Assembly: GCF_010448835.1 (NCBI RefSeq)
Contig: NZ_CP048409.1
Coordinates: 3,356,001-3,420,000 of the forward strand
Reading direction: 5' to 3'
Source: Draconibacterium halophilum
GTDB lineage: Bacteria > Bacteroidota > Bacteroidia > Bacteroidales > Prolixibacteraceae
DNA: 64,000 bases
Positions 1-9,122 of the stretch are shown piece by piece. The position numbers and the translations under genes are program-made. The notes under the pieces are model-generated. The model did not search any database, was not told where the DNA came from, and was given only the letters and a program-made list of their open reading frames with translations. The first letter of the stretch is position 1, and the number at the start of each line of letters is the position of its first letter.

Positions 1-1
1 C

Positions 2-757
2 TACGAGAACTATTTCAATAAAGAAACCGGCTTTATGCGTGGACGAATGGCCGATGGTAGCTGGCGCACACCTTTTAATCCTGTGCATTCGGAGCATCGT
101 GCCGACGATTACTGCGAAGGAAACGCCTGGCAATATACCTGGCTGGTTCCCCACGACATTAATGGATTGATTGATCTTTTCGACAATGAAACGGCTTTTG
201 CCAAAAAACTCGACGAGCTTTTTATCACTGAAGAAACATTAAACGAAGGTGCATCAAACGACATTTCGGGATTGATTGGAATGTATGCCCACGGAAACGA
301 GCCGGGGCACCACGTGCCATACATGTTTGCTTTTGCCGGCCAGCAATGGAAAGCTGCCAAACGCGTTAACTTCATTCTGAATGAAATGTACACCGACCAA
401 CCCGACGGACTTTGTGGCAACGAGGACTGCGGACAAATGTCGGCGTGGTATGTCTTTTCTTCGCTGGGCTTTTATCCTGTAAATCCGGCTAACGGTGTTT
501 ATGTTTTTGGCAGTCCGCTTTTTGAATCGGCAAGCATTGAATTAGCTAACGACAAAACTTTTCAGATAACAGCCAAAGATCTGAGTAAAACAAATATTTA
601 TATTGACTCCGTTACGCTAAACGGGAAAACTTACACAAAAAGCTACATCACACATTCTGATTTGCTTAAAGGTGGTATACTGGAATTTACCATGACCGCT
701 GAACCCAACAAAGATTTTGGCCAAGCAGAAGACTGTCGTCCAAAATCGGGCTACTAA
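2..757 (+). CDS. GH92 family glycosidase, C-terminal part (5' end outside window)
   Basis: Carboxy-terminal ~250 residues of a GH92 enzyme, a family of mainly Ca-dependent exo-alpha-mannosidases acting on N-glycans and mannans. The frame is open to the left edge (reads YENYFNKETGFMRG) so the true start lies outside. Family motifs are visible: CEGNAWQYTW (Glu codon at 116-118, position of the catalytic acid), HGNEPGHH, and GNEDCGQMSAWYVF (Asp codon at 425-427, candidate base), then a C-terminal beta-sandwich. It lies 75 bp before a second GH92 gene on the same strand, so the two are probably co-transcribed and used together on mannose-containing glycans. Specificity (alpha-1,2 versus 1,3 and so on) cannot be read from this fragment. 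Confidence 0.93.
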   Translation, partial: YENYFNKETGFMRGRMADGSWRTPFNPVHSEHRADDYCEGNAWQYTWLVPHDINGLIDLFDNETAFAKKLDELFITEETLNEGASNDISGLIGMYAHGNEPGHHVPYMFAFAGQQWKAAKRVNFILNEMYTDQPDGLCGNEDCGQMSAWYVFSSLGFYPVNPANGVYVFGSPLFESASIELANDKTFQITAKDLSKTNIYIDSVTLNGKTYTKSYITHSDLLKGGILEFTMTAEPNKDFGQAEDCRPKSGY

Positions 758-832
758 TAGCTGGTTTGCCCAAAATAATTCTATTTTTGCGCCTGATTTA
801 TACCTATACAACAACTTAATAGACTCATTACA

Positions 833-3130
833 ATGAAGCATTTTTTATTGATTTGCCTTGGCGCAATCTTGTTTAGCTGCACATCCAAAGTCAGCACGCA
901 ATCAACAACAACGCCCACAAAACTGGTGGACATGGTAAACCCGTTAATGGGTACCGATTCAGAATTCAAACTATCGAACGGAAACACCTATCCGGCCATT
1001 GCTCGTCCGTGGGGAATGAATTTTTGGACACCCCAAACCGGAAAAATGGGCGACGGCTGGGGTTATACCTATGATTCGTATAAAATTCAAGGGTTTAAAC
1101 AAACACATCAGCCCAGCCCGTGGATTAACGATTATGCGGCGTTTTCGCTGATGCCGGTTACCGGAGAACTTAAATTTAAAGGCGCAGAACGTGCCTCGTG
1201 GTTTTCGCACAAAGCAGAAGTGGCCCAACCGCACTACTACAAAGTATACCTGGCCGACTACGATGTAACAACAGAGTTCACGCCAACCGACCGCGCTGTG
1301 TCATTCCGTTTTACTTTTCCGGAGAACGACAATTCGTATATTCTTTTGGATGCATTCGATGGCGGATCGATGGTGAAGATAATTCCTGAAGAACGTAAAA
1401 TTGTTGGTTACTGCCAGAACAATCACGGCGGTGTACCTGCCAATTTCAAGAATTATTTTGTAGCCATTTTCGATAAAGATTTTGAGGTGGTAAAAACCTG
1501 GAAAGATGAAAACCTGCAGGAAACTACCGAAGCCCAAAGTTTCCATGTGGGTGGTATTGTTGGTTTTAAAACAAAAAAAGGTGAAGAAGTAAATGTAAAA
1601 CTTGCCTCATCATTTATCAGTGCCGAACAAGCCGAATTGAATCTGAGCAGAGAGATTGGCGACAAATCGTTTGAAACGATTAAAGCTGAAGGCGAGCAAA
1701 TCTGGGAAAAAGAACTGGGCCGGATTAAAGTGGAAGGCGGCAGCGAAGCCGAACAAAAAACATTTTACTCGTGTCTTTACCGCACTTTGCTTTTCCCGCG
1801 TAAATTTTATGAATTTGACGCCGACAACAATATTGTACACTACAGTCCTTACAACGGCGAAGTTCTGCCAGGCTACATGTTTACCGACAATGGTTTCTGG
1901 GACACATTCCGTGCGGTATTCCCGTTCTTTACGCTGATGTATCCTGACCTCAACAGCCAGATTATGGAGGGACTGGTAAATACTTACAAAGAAAGTGGCT
2001 GGCTGCCGGAATGGGCAAGCCCGGGGCACCGCGGATGTATGATTGGTTCCAACTCAGCATCGTTGATTGCCGATTCGTATTTAAAAGGAATCCGCGATTA
2101 TGATATTGAAACACTGTACGAAGCTATGATAAAAAATACCAAAGGGCACATGGAAACCGTTGAATCGGTTGGGCGTTTTGGTGCAGAGTATTACAACAAA
2201 CTGGGTTATGTGCCATACAACGTTGGCATTAACGAAAATACAGCCCGCACATTGGAATATGCTTATGCCGATTACTGTATCTGGAAACTGGCAGAGGAGC
2301 TGGGTAAACCTCAGGAAGAGATTGACCTGTTTAAACAACGTGCCCGCAATTTCCACAATGTTTACGATCCGGAAAGCAAACTGATGCGTGGTAAAAACGA
2401 AGATGGTACTTTCCAGTCGCCATTTAGTCCGTACAAATGGGGCGATGCTTTTACCGAAGGAAACAGCTGGCATTACACCTGGAGTGTATTCCAGGATATT
2501 GAAGGCTTGAAACAACTGATGGGCGGCAACGATGATTTTGTGGCTATGCTCGACTCTGTTTTTGTTGTTCCTCCAATTTTCGACGATTCTTATTACGGGG
2601 GGACTATTCACGAAATTCGTGAAATGCAGATTGCCGGAATGGGCAACTATGCACATGGCAACCAGCCTATTCAGCATATGATTTATTTGTACAATTATTC
2701 CGATCAACCGTGGAAGACACAAGCGCACGTTCGCGAAGTGCTTACAAAATTATACTCGTACCAGGCTGACGGTTATTGTGGCGACGAAGACAACGGTCAG
2801 ACATCAGCATGGTATGTTTTTAGCGCGATGGGATTTTATCCTGTTAGCCCGGGAACTGACGAGTACGTGCTCGGATCGCCACTGTTCAACAAAATCACGG
2901 TTACCCTCGAAAACGGTAATGAGTTTGTGATCGACGCAACAAATAACTCGAAAGAAAACGTTTATGTAAACGATGTTGTACTGAACGGCGAGACGTACAA
3001 CAAGAACTTCCTGAAACATGCTACCATTCAAAATGGAGGAGAGCTAGTTTTTGATATGGCTAGCCAGCCAAATAAAACACGCGGAACGGAAACAAGTAGT
3101 TTCCCTTACTCGATGACTTTTGAAGAATAA
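833..3130 (+). CDS. GH92 family glycosidase (putative alpha-mannosidase), lipoprotein
   Basis: Complete 765-residue GH92 enzyme. The N-terminus is a short hydrophobic stretch ending in LFSC, a plausible lipobox, so the protein is probably lipid-anchored in the periplasm or on the outer membrane. The N-terminal beta-sandwich begins at VNPLMGTDSEF; the catalytic (alpha/alpha)6 domain holds EGNSWHYTW (Glu542) and GDEDNGQTSAWYVF (Asp651, Asp653). The 109/111-residue spacing from Glu to the two Asp matches what I remember for the characterised Bacteroides enzyme BT3990 (E533, D642, D644), which supports an active inverting mannosidase. It follows another GH92 gene at 75 bp and is followed by a terminator. 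Substrate linkage is not determinable here. Confidence 0.95.
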   Translation: MKHFLLICLGAILFSCTSKVSTQSTTTPTKLVDMVNPLMGTDSEFKLSNGNTYPAIARPWGMNFWTPQTGKMGDGWGYTYDSYKIQGFKQTHQPSPWINDYAAFSLMPVTGELKFKGAERASWFSHKAEVAQPHYYKVYLADYDVTTEFTPTDRAVSFRFTFPENDNSYILLDAFDGGSMVKIIPEERKIVGYCQNNHGGVPANFKNYFVAIFDKDFEVVKTWKDENLQETTEAQSFHVGGIVGFKTKKGEEVNVKLASSFISAEQAELNLSREIGDKSFETIKAEGEQIWEKELGRIKVEGGSEAEQKTFYSCLYRTLLFPRKFYEFDADNNIVHYSPYNGEVLPGYMFTDNGFWDTFRAVFPFFTLMYPDLNSQIMEGLVNTYKESGWLPEWASPGHRGCMIGSNSASLIADSYLKGIRDYDIETLYEAMIKNTKGHMETVESVGRFGAEYYNKLGYVPYNVGINENTARTLEYAYADYCIWKLAEELGKPQEEIDLFKQRARNFHNVYDPESKLMRGKNEDGTFQSPFSPYKWGDAFTEGNSWHYTWSVFQDIEGLKQLMGGNDDFVAMLDSVFVVPPIFDDSYYGGTIHEIREMQIAGMGNYAHGNQPIQHMIYLYNYSDQPWKTQAHVREVLTKLYSYQADGYCGDEDNGQTSAWYVFSAMGFYPVSPGTDEYVLGSPLFNKITVTLENGNEFVIDATNNSKENVYVNDVVLNGETYNKNFLKHATIQNGGELVFDMASQPNKTRGTETSSFPYSMTFEE

Positions 3131-3140
3131 AAGTACAAAG

Positions 3141-3195
3141 GCACTTTCCTGCAATGTGAGTTTTAATCCTGCATGGCGGAAAGTGCTTTTCTTTT
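3141..3195 (+). terminator. Rho-independent terminator after GH92 gene
   Basis: Nine-base perfect arms GCACTTTCC (3141-3149) and GGAAAGTGC (3178-3186) are followed by TTTTCTTTT. The loop is long (28 nt) with an extra TGCA/TGCA pairing inside it. It ends the GH92 transcript 10 bp after the stop codon. Confidence 0.75.
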
Positions 3196-3335
3196 GATCC
3201 CCTCTCAAAAAAATCTGCTCCTCCTTATAAAAACAACATTTTTCAGTTCATTACAAGAGCTTAAAATTCGACAAGTTGTAAAACCTTGTGCCCAAAATTT
3301 GTGTTCTATCGGTATAAACTTTTAATGAAACGATT

Positions 3336-3719
3336 ATGCAAAGTAATGCAGTAGGCTGGTTTGAAGTGCCGGTTACCGACATGAACCGGCCCATGAAATT
3401 TTACGAAACCGTTTTAGATGTAAAACTAGACCGCAACCAAATGGGACCACTGGATATGGCATGGTTCCCAATGACTGATGAAAGCTACGGCTCAACTGGA
3501 TCACTCGTTTGCCACCCCAAGTTTTATAAGCCTTCAACTGAGGGAATTATAATTTATTTTACGGCCCAATCCGGCGACCTAAATAACGAACTATCGCGCA
3601 TTGAAGATGCCGGCGGTAAAGTATTACAGCCTAAAACAAGAATTTCGGATGAATATGGATTTATGGCGTTGATTATCGACAGCGAAGGCAACCGCGTGGC
3701 CTTGCATTCAAGGGGATAG
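3336..3719 (+). CDS. VOC (glyoxalase/bleomycin-resistance fold) family protein
   Basis: A 127-residue single-domain VOC protein. The start reads NAVGWFEVPVTDMNRPMKFYE, the typical first beta-alpha module, and the end IDSEGNRVALHS gives the metal-ligand-like Glu/His region of the second module. Homologues form dimers and include PhnB/YdcJ-like proteins of unknown substrate, so no reaction is assigned. It stands alone on the plus strand, 155 bp from the convergent tilS gene. Confidence 0.85.
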   Translation: MQSNAVGWFEVPVTDMNRPMKFYETVLDVKLDRNQMGPLDMAWFPMTDESYGSTGSLVCHPKFYKPSTEGIIIYFTAQSGDLNNELSRIEDAGGKVLQPKTRISDEYGFMALIIDSEGNRVALHSRG

Positions 3720-3874
3720 TAGCTTGCCAAAGCTAAGAATAACTCCGTGGCGAATAAAAAGACCAACATCTCAATCGTTATCCTCGATATTTTTCAGGAA
3801 ATTATTACAGATGGATTTAGAAAAGACAGCAAGCAGTTTAAGAAAAATATTTTCGAGGTTTTCCCTTGTAGCTT

Positions 3875-5194
3875 CTACTCTATCTCAATTTTCAGCACCT
3901 GTTTTGTTGAAGAAGTTACTTTAAAACGGTTATCCAGTCGGTGCCCCATAATCCACACGATTTTTTTACCACTGCACAGCAGCCAGGTATTTTCTTTTTC
4001 GTGCAGTGGAATTTTTTGGTCGATAAAAAAATCGCTCACCTTTTTAAAACCGGTCATTCCCAGTGGCTGGAAATAATCGCCTTGTTGCCATTTACGCATA
4101 AGCAGCGGAAATTCTACTTCATCCAGATCTACACAAGCAATATTCCGGTCTTTTATAATCACAAAGTCCTTAACATCTAATCGTTCAATTGAAATACCGA
4201 AAGGCGCAAACAATTCCATATCTTCCTTTTCGATATAGTAAAAGCGATCCTCATCGTTTTTTAGTTCAGATAAAAACAGGGCATCACGATCTTTTACCAG
4301 GCGGTGTGTTTTTGAGAAGAACTGTTTCCCTGAAACGTTGTTCAAACTTTGACAAACAGCATCCACCACACTGGCATTAAAACCGTACCCCGACAAGATC
4401 TCGAGTAATACTGTTTTGGAATGAACCGATTGTTGCAAGGCAGAAATAGAAATTAACAACTGGTCTTTTTCTTCCGTCAAAATCTCATTGATTTCGCTTC
4501 CAACAGCCGCCGCATAAACATCGTAGGCAGCTTTCAGATTCTCAACGCTGGCCATGAAGTTTTTATTGAACGCCGGATTCAACTCCGAAAATAATGGTAG
4601 GATTTTATGTCTCAAAAAATTACGCTGATAAACCACTTCATTATTCGACGAATCCTCGCGGTAAGCAATGTAGTTTTGGGTAGCGTATTTTTCAATGTCT
4701 TGGCGACTGGCAAATAACAGCGGACGTATCAATTTCCCTTTTTTTTCTTTTATTCCGGTAAGGCCTTTTATTCCCGTTTTCCGCGAAAGGTTCAGAAAAA
4801 ATGTCTCAATCAGATCATCCTGATGATGAGCCGTTACAATCAGGTCGTATTCATACTGCTTACGAATGCGCTCAAAAAACTCATAACGCAATTCGCGCGC
4901 TGCCATTTCTATAGAAATTCCTTTAAGATTTGCATAGTCCGTGGTATCAAAAGTTTCGAAATATGCCGGCGTTCCATGCTGTTCCACTTTTTCGTGCACA
5001 AAAGCCTCATCATCATCCGACTCAGCTCCACGCAAGCTAAAGTTACAATGGGCTATGCCGTATTCAAACTCCGAATGTTCGAATAAATGCAACATGACCA
5101 TACTGTCAATTCCGCCACTAACAGCCAGCAAAACTTTTTGTCCAGGCTTAATAAGTTGCTTCTCCTTTATATTTTTTATGAACTGATCGAACAT
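3875..5194 (-). CDS. tilS: tRNA(Ile)-lysidine synthetase
   Basis: 439-residue TilS, which ligates lysine to C34 of the CAU-anticodon tRNA(Ile) using ATP, converting it to an isoleucine tRNA that reads AUA. The N-terminal PP-loop ATP pyrophosphatase motif SGGIDS is at residues 26-31; AHCNFSLRG and TAHHQDDLIETFF are the other conserved N-domain blocks. The C-terminal TilS domain (about 365-439) contains the KKVSDFFIDQKIP block. The length is normal for the family. Start is the ATG at 5194; the next gene upstream on this strand (pepT) ends 186 bp away with a dispersed repeat between them, so tilS may be transcribed separately. Confidence 0.96.
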   Translation of the reverse strand: MFDQFIKNIKEKQLIKPGQKVLLAVSGGIDSMVMLHLFEHSEFEYGIAHCNFSLRGAESDDDEAFVHEKVEQHGTPAYFETFDTTDYANLKGISIEMAARELRYEFFERIRKQYEYDLIVTAHHQDDLIETFFLNLSRKTGIKGLTGIKEKKGKLIRPLLFASRQDIEKYATQNYIAYREDSSNNEVVYQRNFLRHKILPLFSELNPAFNKNFMASVENLKAAYDVYAAAVGSEINEILTEEKDQLLISISALQQSVHSKTVLLEILSGYGFNASVVDAVCQSLNNVSGKQFFSKTHRLVKDRDALFLSELKNDEDRFYYIEKEDMELFAPFGISIERLDVKDFVIIKDRNIACVDLDEVEFPLLMRKWQQGDYFQPLGMTGFKKVSDFFIDQKIPLHEKENTWLLCSGKKIVWIMGHRLDNRFKVTSSTKQVLKIEIE

Positions 5195-5297
5195 GGATTG
5201 TTTTGCTATTTATTTCCTCTCTTTCTGAAAATTATAGTACTGAAGCGAATAAGCGCTAAGCGGTTAGAATCGCTAAGCGCGTTGTTGTAACTGATTC

Positions 5298-5375
5298 TGT
5301 CATTTCGAAGGAGGAACGACTGAGAAAACTCTTCCTTGAAGAACAGATTTCTCCTCATTCTTCGTCGAAATGACA
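5298..5375. repeat. Dispersed palindromic repeat, TGTCATTTCGA type (copy 1)
   Basis: A 78-bp element bounded by TGTCATTTCGA (5298-5308) and its exact inverse TCGAAATGACA (5365-5375), with GAACGACTGAGAAAACT-like and AGATTTCTCC words inside. It begins 6 bp beyond the pepT stop. The same terminal word and internal GAGAAATCT word recur at 28002-28098, about 29440-29470 and 54293-54396 in this window. Confidence 0.85.
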
Positions 5376-5380
5376 AGCAA

Positions 5381-6607
5381 CTACTTCTTTATTTTACCCA
5401 CCGCCTGCGCTATGTTCAAAATCACTTCAACCGATTTAAGCATCGAAGGAATGGGAACAAACTCAAATGGCCCATGAAAATTATGGCCCCCGGCAAAAAT
5501 ATTAGGGCAAGGCAACCCGTCGTATGATAAACGTGCGCCGTCGGTTCCTCCGCGAATAGCTTTGATTATCGGTTCAACACCGGCATCCAACATGGCTTTT
5601 TCGGCTATGTCGATAATATATTTTACCGGCTCCACTTTTTCGCGCATGTTGTAGTATTGATCAGTAATTTCCAACTCAACAATTTCTTTTCCATATTCCA
5701 TATTAATCAGTTTAACTACCTCTGTCAGTAACTGCTTTTTATCTTCAAATTTGCTTTTGTCGTGGTCGCGGATCAGGTAAAACAACTCAGCTTCTTCAAC
5801 TCCGCCATTCATCGAAAGCAGATGGAAAAACCCTTCGTATTTTTCGGTATGTTCCGGACGTTGAGTTGACGGTAACATGCCAATCAATTTGTGCGCAACT
5901 AAGAGTGCGTTAATCATTTTATTTTTGGCCGCTCCGGGATGTACGCTCAATCCTTTAATTTTAATCGTGGCACCGGCTGCATTAAAGTTTTCAAACTCCA
6001 GCTCTCCAACCTGCCCGCCATCCAGGGTGTAGGCAAAATCGGCTCCAAATTTCTTCACATCAAAATAATCGGTTCCTTTACCAATTTCCTCATCGGGCGT
6101 AAAAGCGATGCGAATTTTTCCGTGCTGGATATCTTTTGCGTGTAGCAAAGTTTCGGCAGCAGTTACAATTTCCGCCACTCCTGCTTTATCGTCGGCTCCC
6201 AACAGCGTTGTACCATCGGCAGTAATAATATCTTGTCCTTTGTAGTTTAATAGCTCAGGAAACTGCTTTGGATCGATACAAACCTTGTTCTTCAGAAAAA
6301 TCGTACAACCATCATAATTCTCAATGATCTGCGGTGCTACACTTTCACCCGAAAAATCAGGGCTGGTATCCACATGGGCAATAAAACCCACCACAGGACT
6401 ATCGCTAACTCCTTTTGCCGGAATAGTTGCCGTAACATAGCCGTAATCATCCATTTCCACCTCACCTAATCCAATCGCTTTTAACTCTTCAACCAGTTTT
6501 TTCATAAAAACCAACTGCCGATCGGTACTCGGATAAGTTTTACATTTTGGATCGGAAGTGGTGTATTGTTTCGCGTAATTGATAAATCGTTCTACTACTT
6601 TTTCCAT
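5381..6607 (-). CDS. pepT: Peptidase T (tripeptide aminopeptidase)
   Basis: 408 residues from the ATG at 6607, exactly the usual PepT length. M20 family di-zinc aminopeptidase that removes the N-terminal residue from tripeptides in the cytoplasm. Metal and catalytic blocks are all visible: IAHVDTSPDFSG, LLGADDKAGVAEI, TPDEEIGKGTD, DGGQVGELEFENF and the last His in GGHNFHGPFEF. The frame can be extended 15 codons to a TTG at 6652, but that TTG overlaps a good -7 promoter element (6650-6657), so the ATG at 6607 is preferred. Its 3' end abuts a dispersed repeat. Confidence 0.96.
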   Translation of the reverse strand: MEKVVERFINYAKQYTTSDPKCKTYPSTDRQLVFMKKLVEELKAIGLGEVEMDDYGYVTATIPAKGVSDSPVVGFIAHVDTSPDFSGESVAPQIIENYDGCTIFLKNKVCIDPKQFPELLNYKGQDIITADGTTLLGADDKAGVAEIVTAAETLLHAKDIQHGKIRIAFTPDEEIGKGTDYFDVKKFGADFAYTLDGGQVGELEFENFNAAGATIKIKGLSVHPGAAKNKMINALLVAHKLIGMLPSTQRPEHTEKYEGFFHLLSMNGGVEEAELFYLIRDHDKSKFEDKKQLLTEVVKLINMEYGKEIVELEITDQYYNMREKVEPVKYIIDIAEKAMLDAGVEPIIKAIRGGTDGARLSYDGLPCPNIFAGGHNFHGPFEFVPIPSMLKSVEVILNIAQAVGKIKK

Positions 6608-6649
6608 TCTGTTATTCTGTCTTTTTAATATTCTATATTTTGTTATATG

Positions 6650-6657
6650 CAAATTTA
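6650..6657 (-). promoter_or_regulatory. Putative -7 element for pepT
   Basis: Reads TAAATTTG on the minus strand, an exact TAnnTTTG match to the Bacteroidota -7 consensus, 43 nt before the pepT ATG. No convincing TTTG -33 element lies at the expected distance, so this is suggestive only. Confidence 0.4.
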
Positions 6658-6691
6658 TACTTTTTGTTCACTATAAAAACTGATGCTTGTT

Positions 6692-7378
6692 CTATACATC
6701 ATCGGAATTAAAGGTAAATCCCAAACGTTTGCCGGTTACCATTTTCGAATGACTCATTTTTTGCCGCATCTGATCGACCGTGGCCACTTTTACCTGATCG
6801 TAAACCGGCATCAGCAAATCGAACTCAATACTGTACTGAATAGCTGTTTCAACAATTTGTCGAACAAATCCGGGAGAAATGGTATCGTTGGCAAAATCTT
6901 TCACTACCTCGTCGGATTGTCGTTTCCCTTCAACAAAAAAATGTTTGTCTTTGTTGATGAAAATGCGCGCAACGAGGTAGCCCAAATCATTAACACGATT
7001 GTATTTAAACGAGTCGGCCAGAAAATTATAAATATTGATAACGCCACAATAAGCACGCATAGCGTCATCTTTAATGTATTTTGTTTTCCACACCGGGTGT
7101 TTATCATCGAATTCGAACACATTAGAGTGCATACTAAAAATCAGCAGATCGCCACCCACTTTAAACTCAACTTCAAAAGGTCCTCTGTCGCTGTAATGCG
7201 GTAAAGCCACATCCGGCACCTTGCCTTTTACAGCTTTCAAATAATCTATTTCAAGCTGATTTAGAACTTTTTTCAGGATAGTAAATGTTTGCCGGGTATT
7301 CTCGTAAATCTGTTGTTTTACCGTTGATTTGATAACCAGTGCTTCAAGAAACGAAGCCCGAACTTCTTTATCTGACAT
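6692..7378 (-). CDS. Conserved protein of unknown function
   Basis: 228 residues from ATG 7378 (a TTG three codons earlier is less likely). No signal peptide or membrane segment. The chain starts MSDKEVRASFLEALVIKS and has a predicted helical N-terminal part, then mixed alpha/beta with VPDVALPHYSDRGPFEVEF and GGDLLIFSMHSNVFEFD. I do not recognise a family with certainty; it has the feel of a Bacteroidota-restricted cytoplasmic protein. It lies between proS (with an intervening terminator) and pepT, 84 bp from the pepT start, on the same strand. Confidence 0.75.
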   Translation of the reverse strand: MSDKEVRASFLEALVIKSTVKQQIYENTRQTFTILKKVLNQLEIDYLKAVKGKVPDVALPHYSDRGPFEVEFKVGGDLLIFSMHSNVFEFDDKHPVWKTKYIKDDAMRAYCGVINIYNFLADSFKYNRVNDLGYLVARIFINKDKHFFVEGKRQSDEVVKDFANDTISPGFVRQIVETAIQYSIEFDLLMPVYDQVKVATVDQMRQKMSHSKMVTGKRLGFTFNSDDV

Positions 7379-7416
7379 AGCGTACAATTATTAACGTTTA
7401 AATGTACGTATTTACT

Positions 7417-7450
7417 GAAAAAAAAGAAAGCAGCCCAGTTGAGCTGCTTT
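7417..7450 (-). terminator. Terminator downstream of proS
   Basis: AAAGCAGC (7427-7434) and GCTGCTTT (7443-7450) form an 8-bp stem with an 8-nt loop. On the minus strand the stem is followed by CTTTTTTTTC, the orientation needed to end the proS transcript about 100 bp after its stop. Confidence 0.75.
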
Positions 7451-7467
7451 TAATATTTTTTCTCTTA

Positions 7468-7545
7468 CGTCATGCTGAATTTATTTCAGCATCTTATTTT
7501 GTACAATTGAGACTCCGATCCGTCAACTGACGGACGGAATGACGG
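7468..7545. repeat. Dispersed repeat of the CGTCATGCTGAA type
   Basis: Starts with CGTCATGCTGAA, contains the hairpin ATGCTGAA (7472-7479) / TTCAGCAT (7485-7492), a second hairpin CCGTCA/TGACGG, and closes with GGAATGACGG. It fills the gap right up to the proS stop codon. A different sequence family from the TGTCATTTCGA repeats but with the same design of inverted ends ending in a GTCAT/ATGAC word. Confidence 0.6.
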
Positions 7546-7548
7546 CAA

Positions 7549-9024
7549 TTAATAGGCCAGTGCAAATAAAACTCTGCGTTTTGAAGGTTTACCTGAGTAT
7601 ATACAAACACCTTCTTCCTCTTCGTATTCCAGCGGCATACAACGAATGGTTGCCTTGGTTTCGTTTTTAATAGCTTCTTCGGTTTCAGAAGTGCCATCCC
7701 AGTGTGCCGAAATAAAACCTCCGGAAGTTTTCAACACCTCTTTAAACGCTTCCCAGGTATCCACTTTTCGCGTATTTTCGGCCCTGTAATCATAGGCTTT
7801 CTGGTAAATATTTTGCTGAATATCTTCCAGCAATTTTTCTACGTATTCTTCGATATTTTCAAGTGGCGTAACTTCTTTTGTCAGGTTGTCACGACGGGCA
7901 ACTTCCACCGTCCCGTTTTCCAGGTCGCGTGGTCCAATAGCCAAACGCACAGGAACACCTTTTAATTCATGTTCTGCAAATTTATAACCCGGTTTGCGTG
8001 TATCGCGGTCGTCGTATTTAACGGAAATACCTCTTGCTTTCAATTTAGCAACAATTCCATCCACCTTTTCGGTAATAGTTGCAAGTTGCTCCTCTTTACG
8101 ATAAATAGGAACTATAACCACCTGGAAAGGCGCCAGTTTTGGAGGAAGCACCAATCCATTATCGTCAGAATGCGCCATAATTAACGCTCCCATCAAGCGG
8201 GTTGAAACCCCCCATGATGTTGCCCAAACGTAATCTTCTTTGCCCTCTTTATTTGCAAATTTAACATCAAAAGCTTTGGCAAAATTCTGCCCCAGAAAAT
8301 GCGAAGTTCCCGATTGTAATGCTTTCCCATCCTGCATTAAAGCTTCAATAGAGTAAGTTTCCAAAGCACCGGCAAAACGCTCGTTGGCCGATTTTAAACC
8401 TTTTATAACCGGAACAGCCATAAAATTCTCGGCAAAATTGGCATAAAGGTTAATTATCGTTTCAGTTTCCTCAATTGCCTCCGCCTTTGTAGCATGGGCA
8501 GTGTGACCTTCCTGCCACAAAAACTCGGTAGTACGCAAAAACAGGCGGGTACGCATTTCCCAACGCACCACATTTGCCCACTGGTTACAAAGAATTGGCA
8601 AGTCGCGGTACGACTGAATCCAGTTTTTATACGTATTCCAAATTATGGTTTCAGAAGTAGGTCGTACAATCAATTCCTCTTCCAGTTTTGCATCCGGATC
8701 AACGATCACTCCTCCATTTTCCTCGTCGTTTTTTAAACGATAGTGAGTTACTACGGCACACTCTTTTGCAAATCCTTCAACGTGAGCAGCTTCTTTACTA
8801 AAAAAAGATTTTGGTATAAATAGCGGGAAGTATGCATTAACGTGTCCGGTTTCTTTAAACATACGGTCTAATTCGGCCTGCATTTTCTCCCAAATGGCAT
8901 AGCCGTAAGGCTTTATAACCATACACCCCCTTACCGCTGAGTTCTCGGCAAGGTCTGCTTTAATGACCAAATCCTGGTACCATTGTGAATAATTCTCGCT
9001 GCGCGAAGTCAATTCTTTAGCCAT
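7549..9024 (-). CDS. proS: Prolyl-tRNA synthetase (archaeal/eukaryotic-like type)
   Basis: 491-residue class II synthetase that charges tRNA(Pro). The size and the C-terminal extension mark the type 3 (ProS/eukaryote-like) form rather than the ~570-residue bacterial form with an editing insertion. Seen in order: MAKELTSRSENYSQWYQDL start, motif 2 region NVVRWEMRTRLFLRTTEFLWQEGHTA, motif 3 region WATSWGVSTRLMGALIM, an anticodon-binding domain (about 290-395), and a C-terminal domain ending FALAY with cysteines near CMPLEY and VCIYSGKPS. It lacks the INS editing domain. A terminator follows at 7417-7450. Confidence 0.97.
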   Translation of the reverse strand: MAKELTSRSENYSQWYQDLVIKADLAENSAVRGCMVIKPYGYAIWEKMQAELDRMFKETGHVNAYFPLFIPKSFFSKEAAHVEGFAKECAVVTHYRLKNDEENGGVIVDPDAKLEEELIVRPTSETIIWNTYKNWIQSYRDLPILCNQWANVVRWEMRTRLFLRTTEFLWQEGHTAHATKAEAIEETETIINLYANFAENFMAVPVIKGLKSANERFAGALETYSIEALMQDGKALQSGTSHFLGQNFAKAFDVKFANKEGKEDYVWATSWGVSTRLMGALIMAHSDDNGLVLPPKLAPFQVVIVPIYRKEEQLATITEKVDGIVAKLKARGISVKYDDRDTRKPGYKFAEHELKGVPVRLAIGPRDLENGTVEVARRDNLTKEVTPLENIEEYVEKLLEDIQQNIYQKAYDYRAENTRKVDTWEAFKEVLKTSGGFISAHWDGTSETEEAIKNETKATIRCMPLEYEEEEGVCIYSGKPSKRRVLFALAY

Positions 9025-9122
9025 AATCTAATATTTGGTATAGATTTTGTTTTTAATTGTATAAATTTTGAGCTTACAAAGAAAGTAATTATTATTGACA
9101 TTAAATAAACGGAGGATACCTT

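Noticed and set aside
5245..5282. CGCTAAGCG direct repeat upstream of tilS as a possible operator
   Set aside because: Two near copies of 9-10 bp only, not palindromic, and close to a dispersed repeat; not enough to claim a site.
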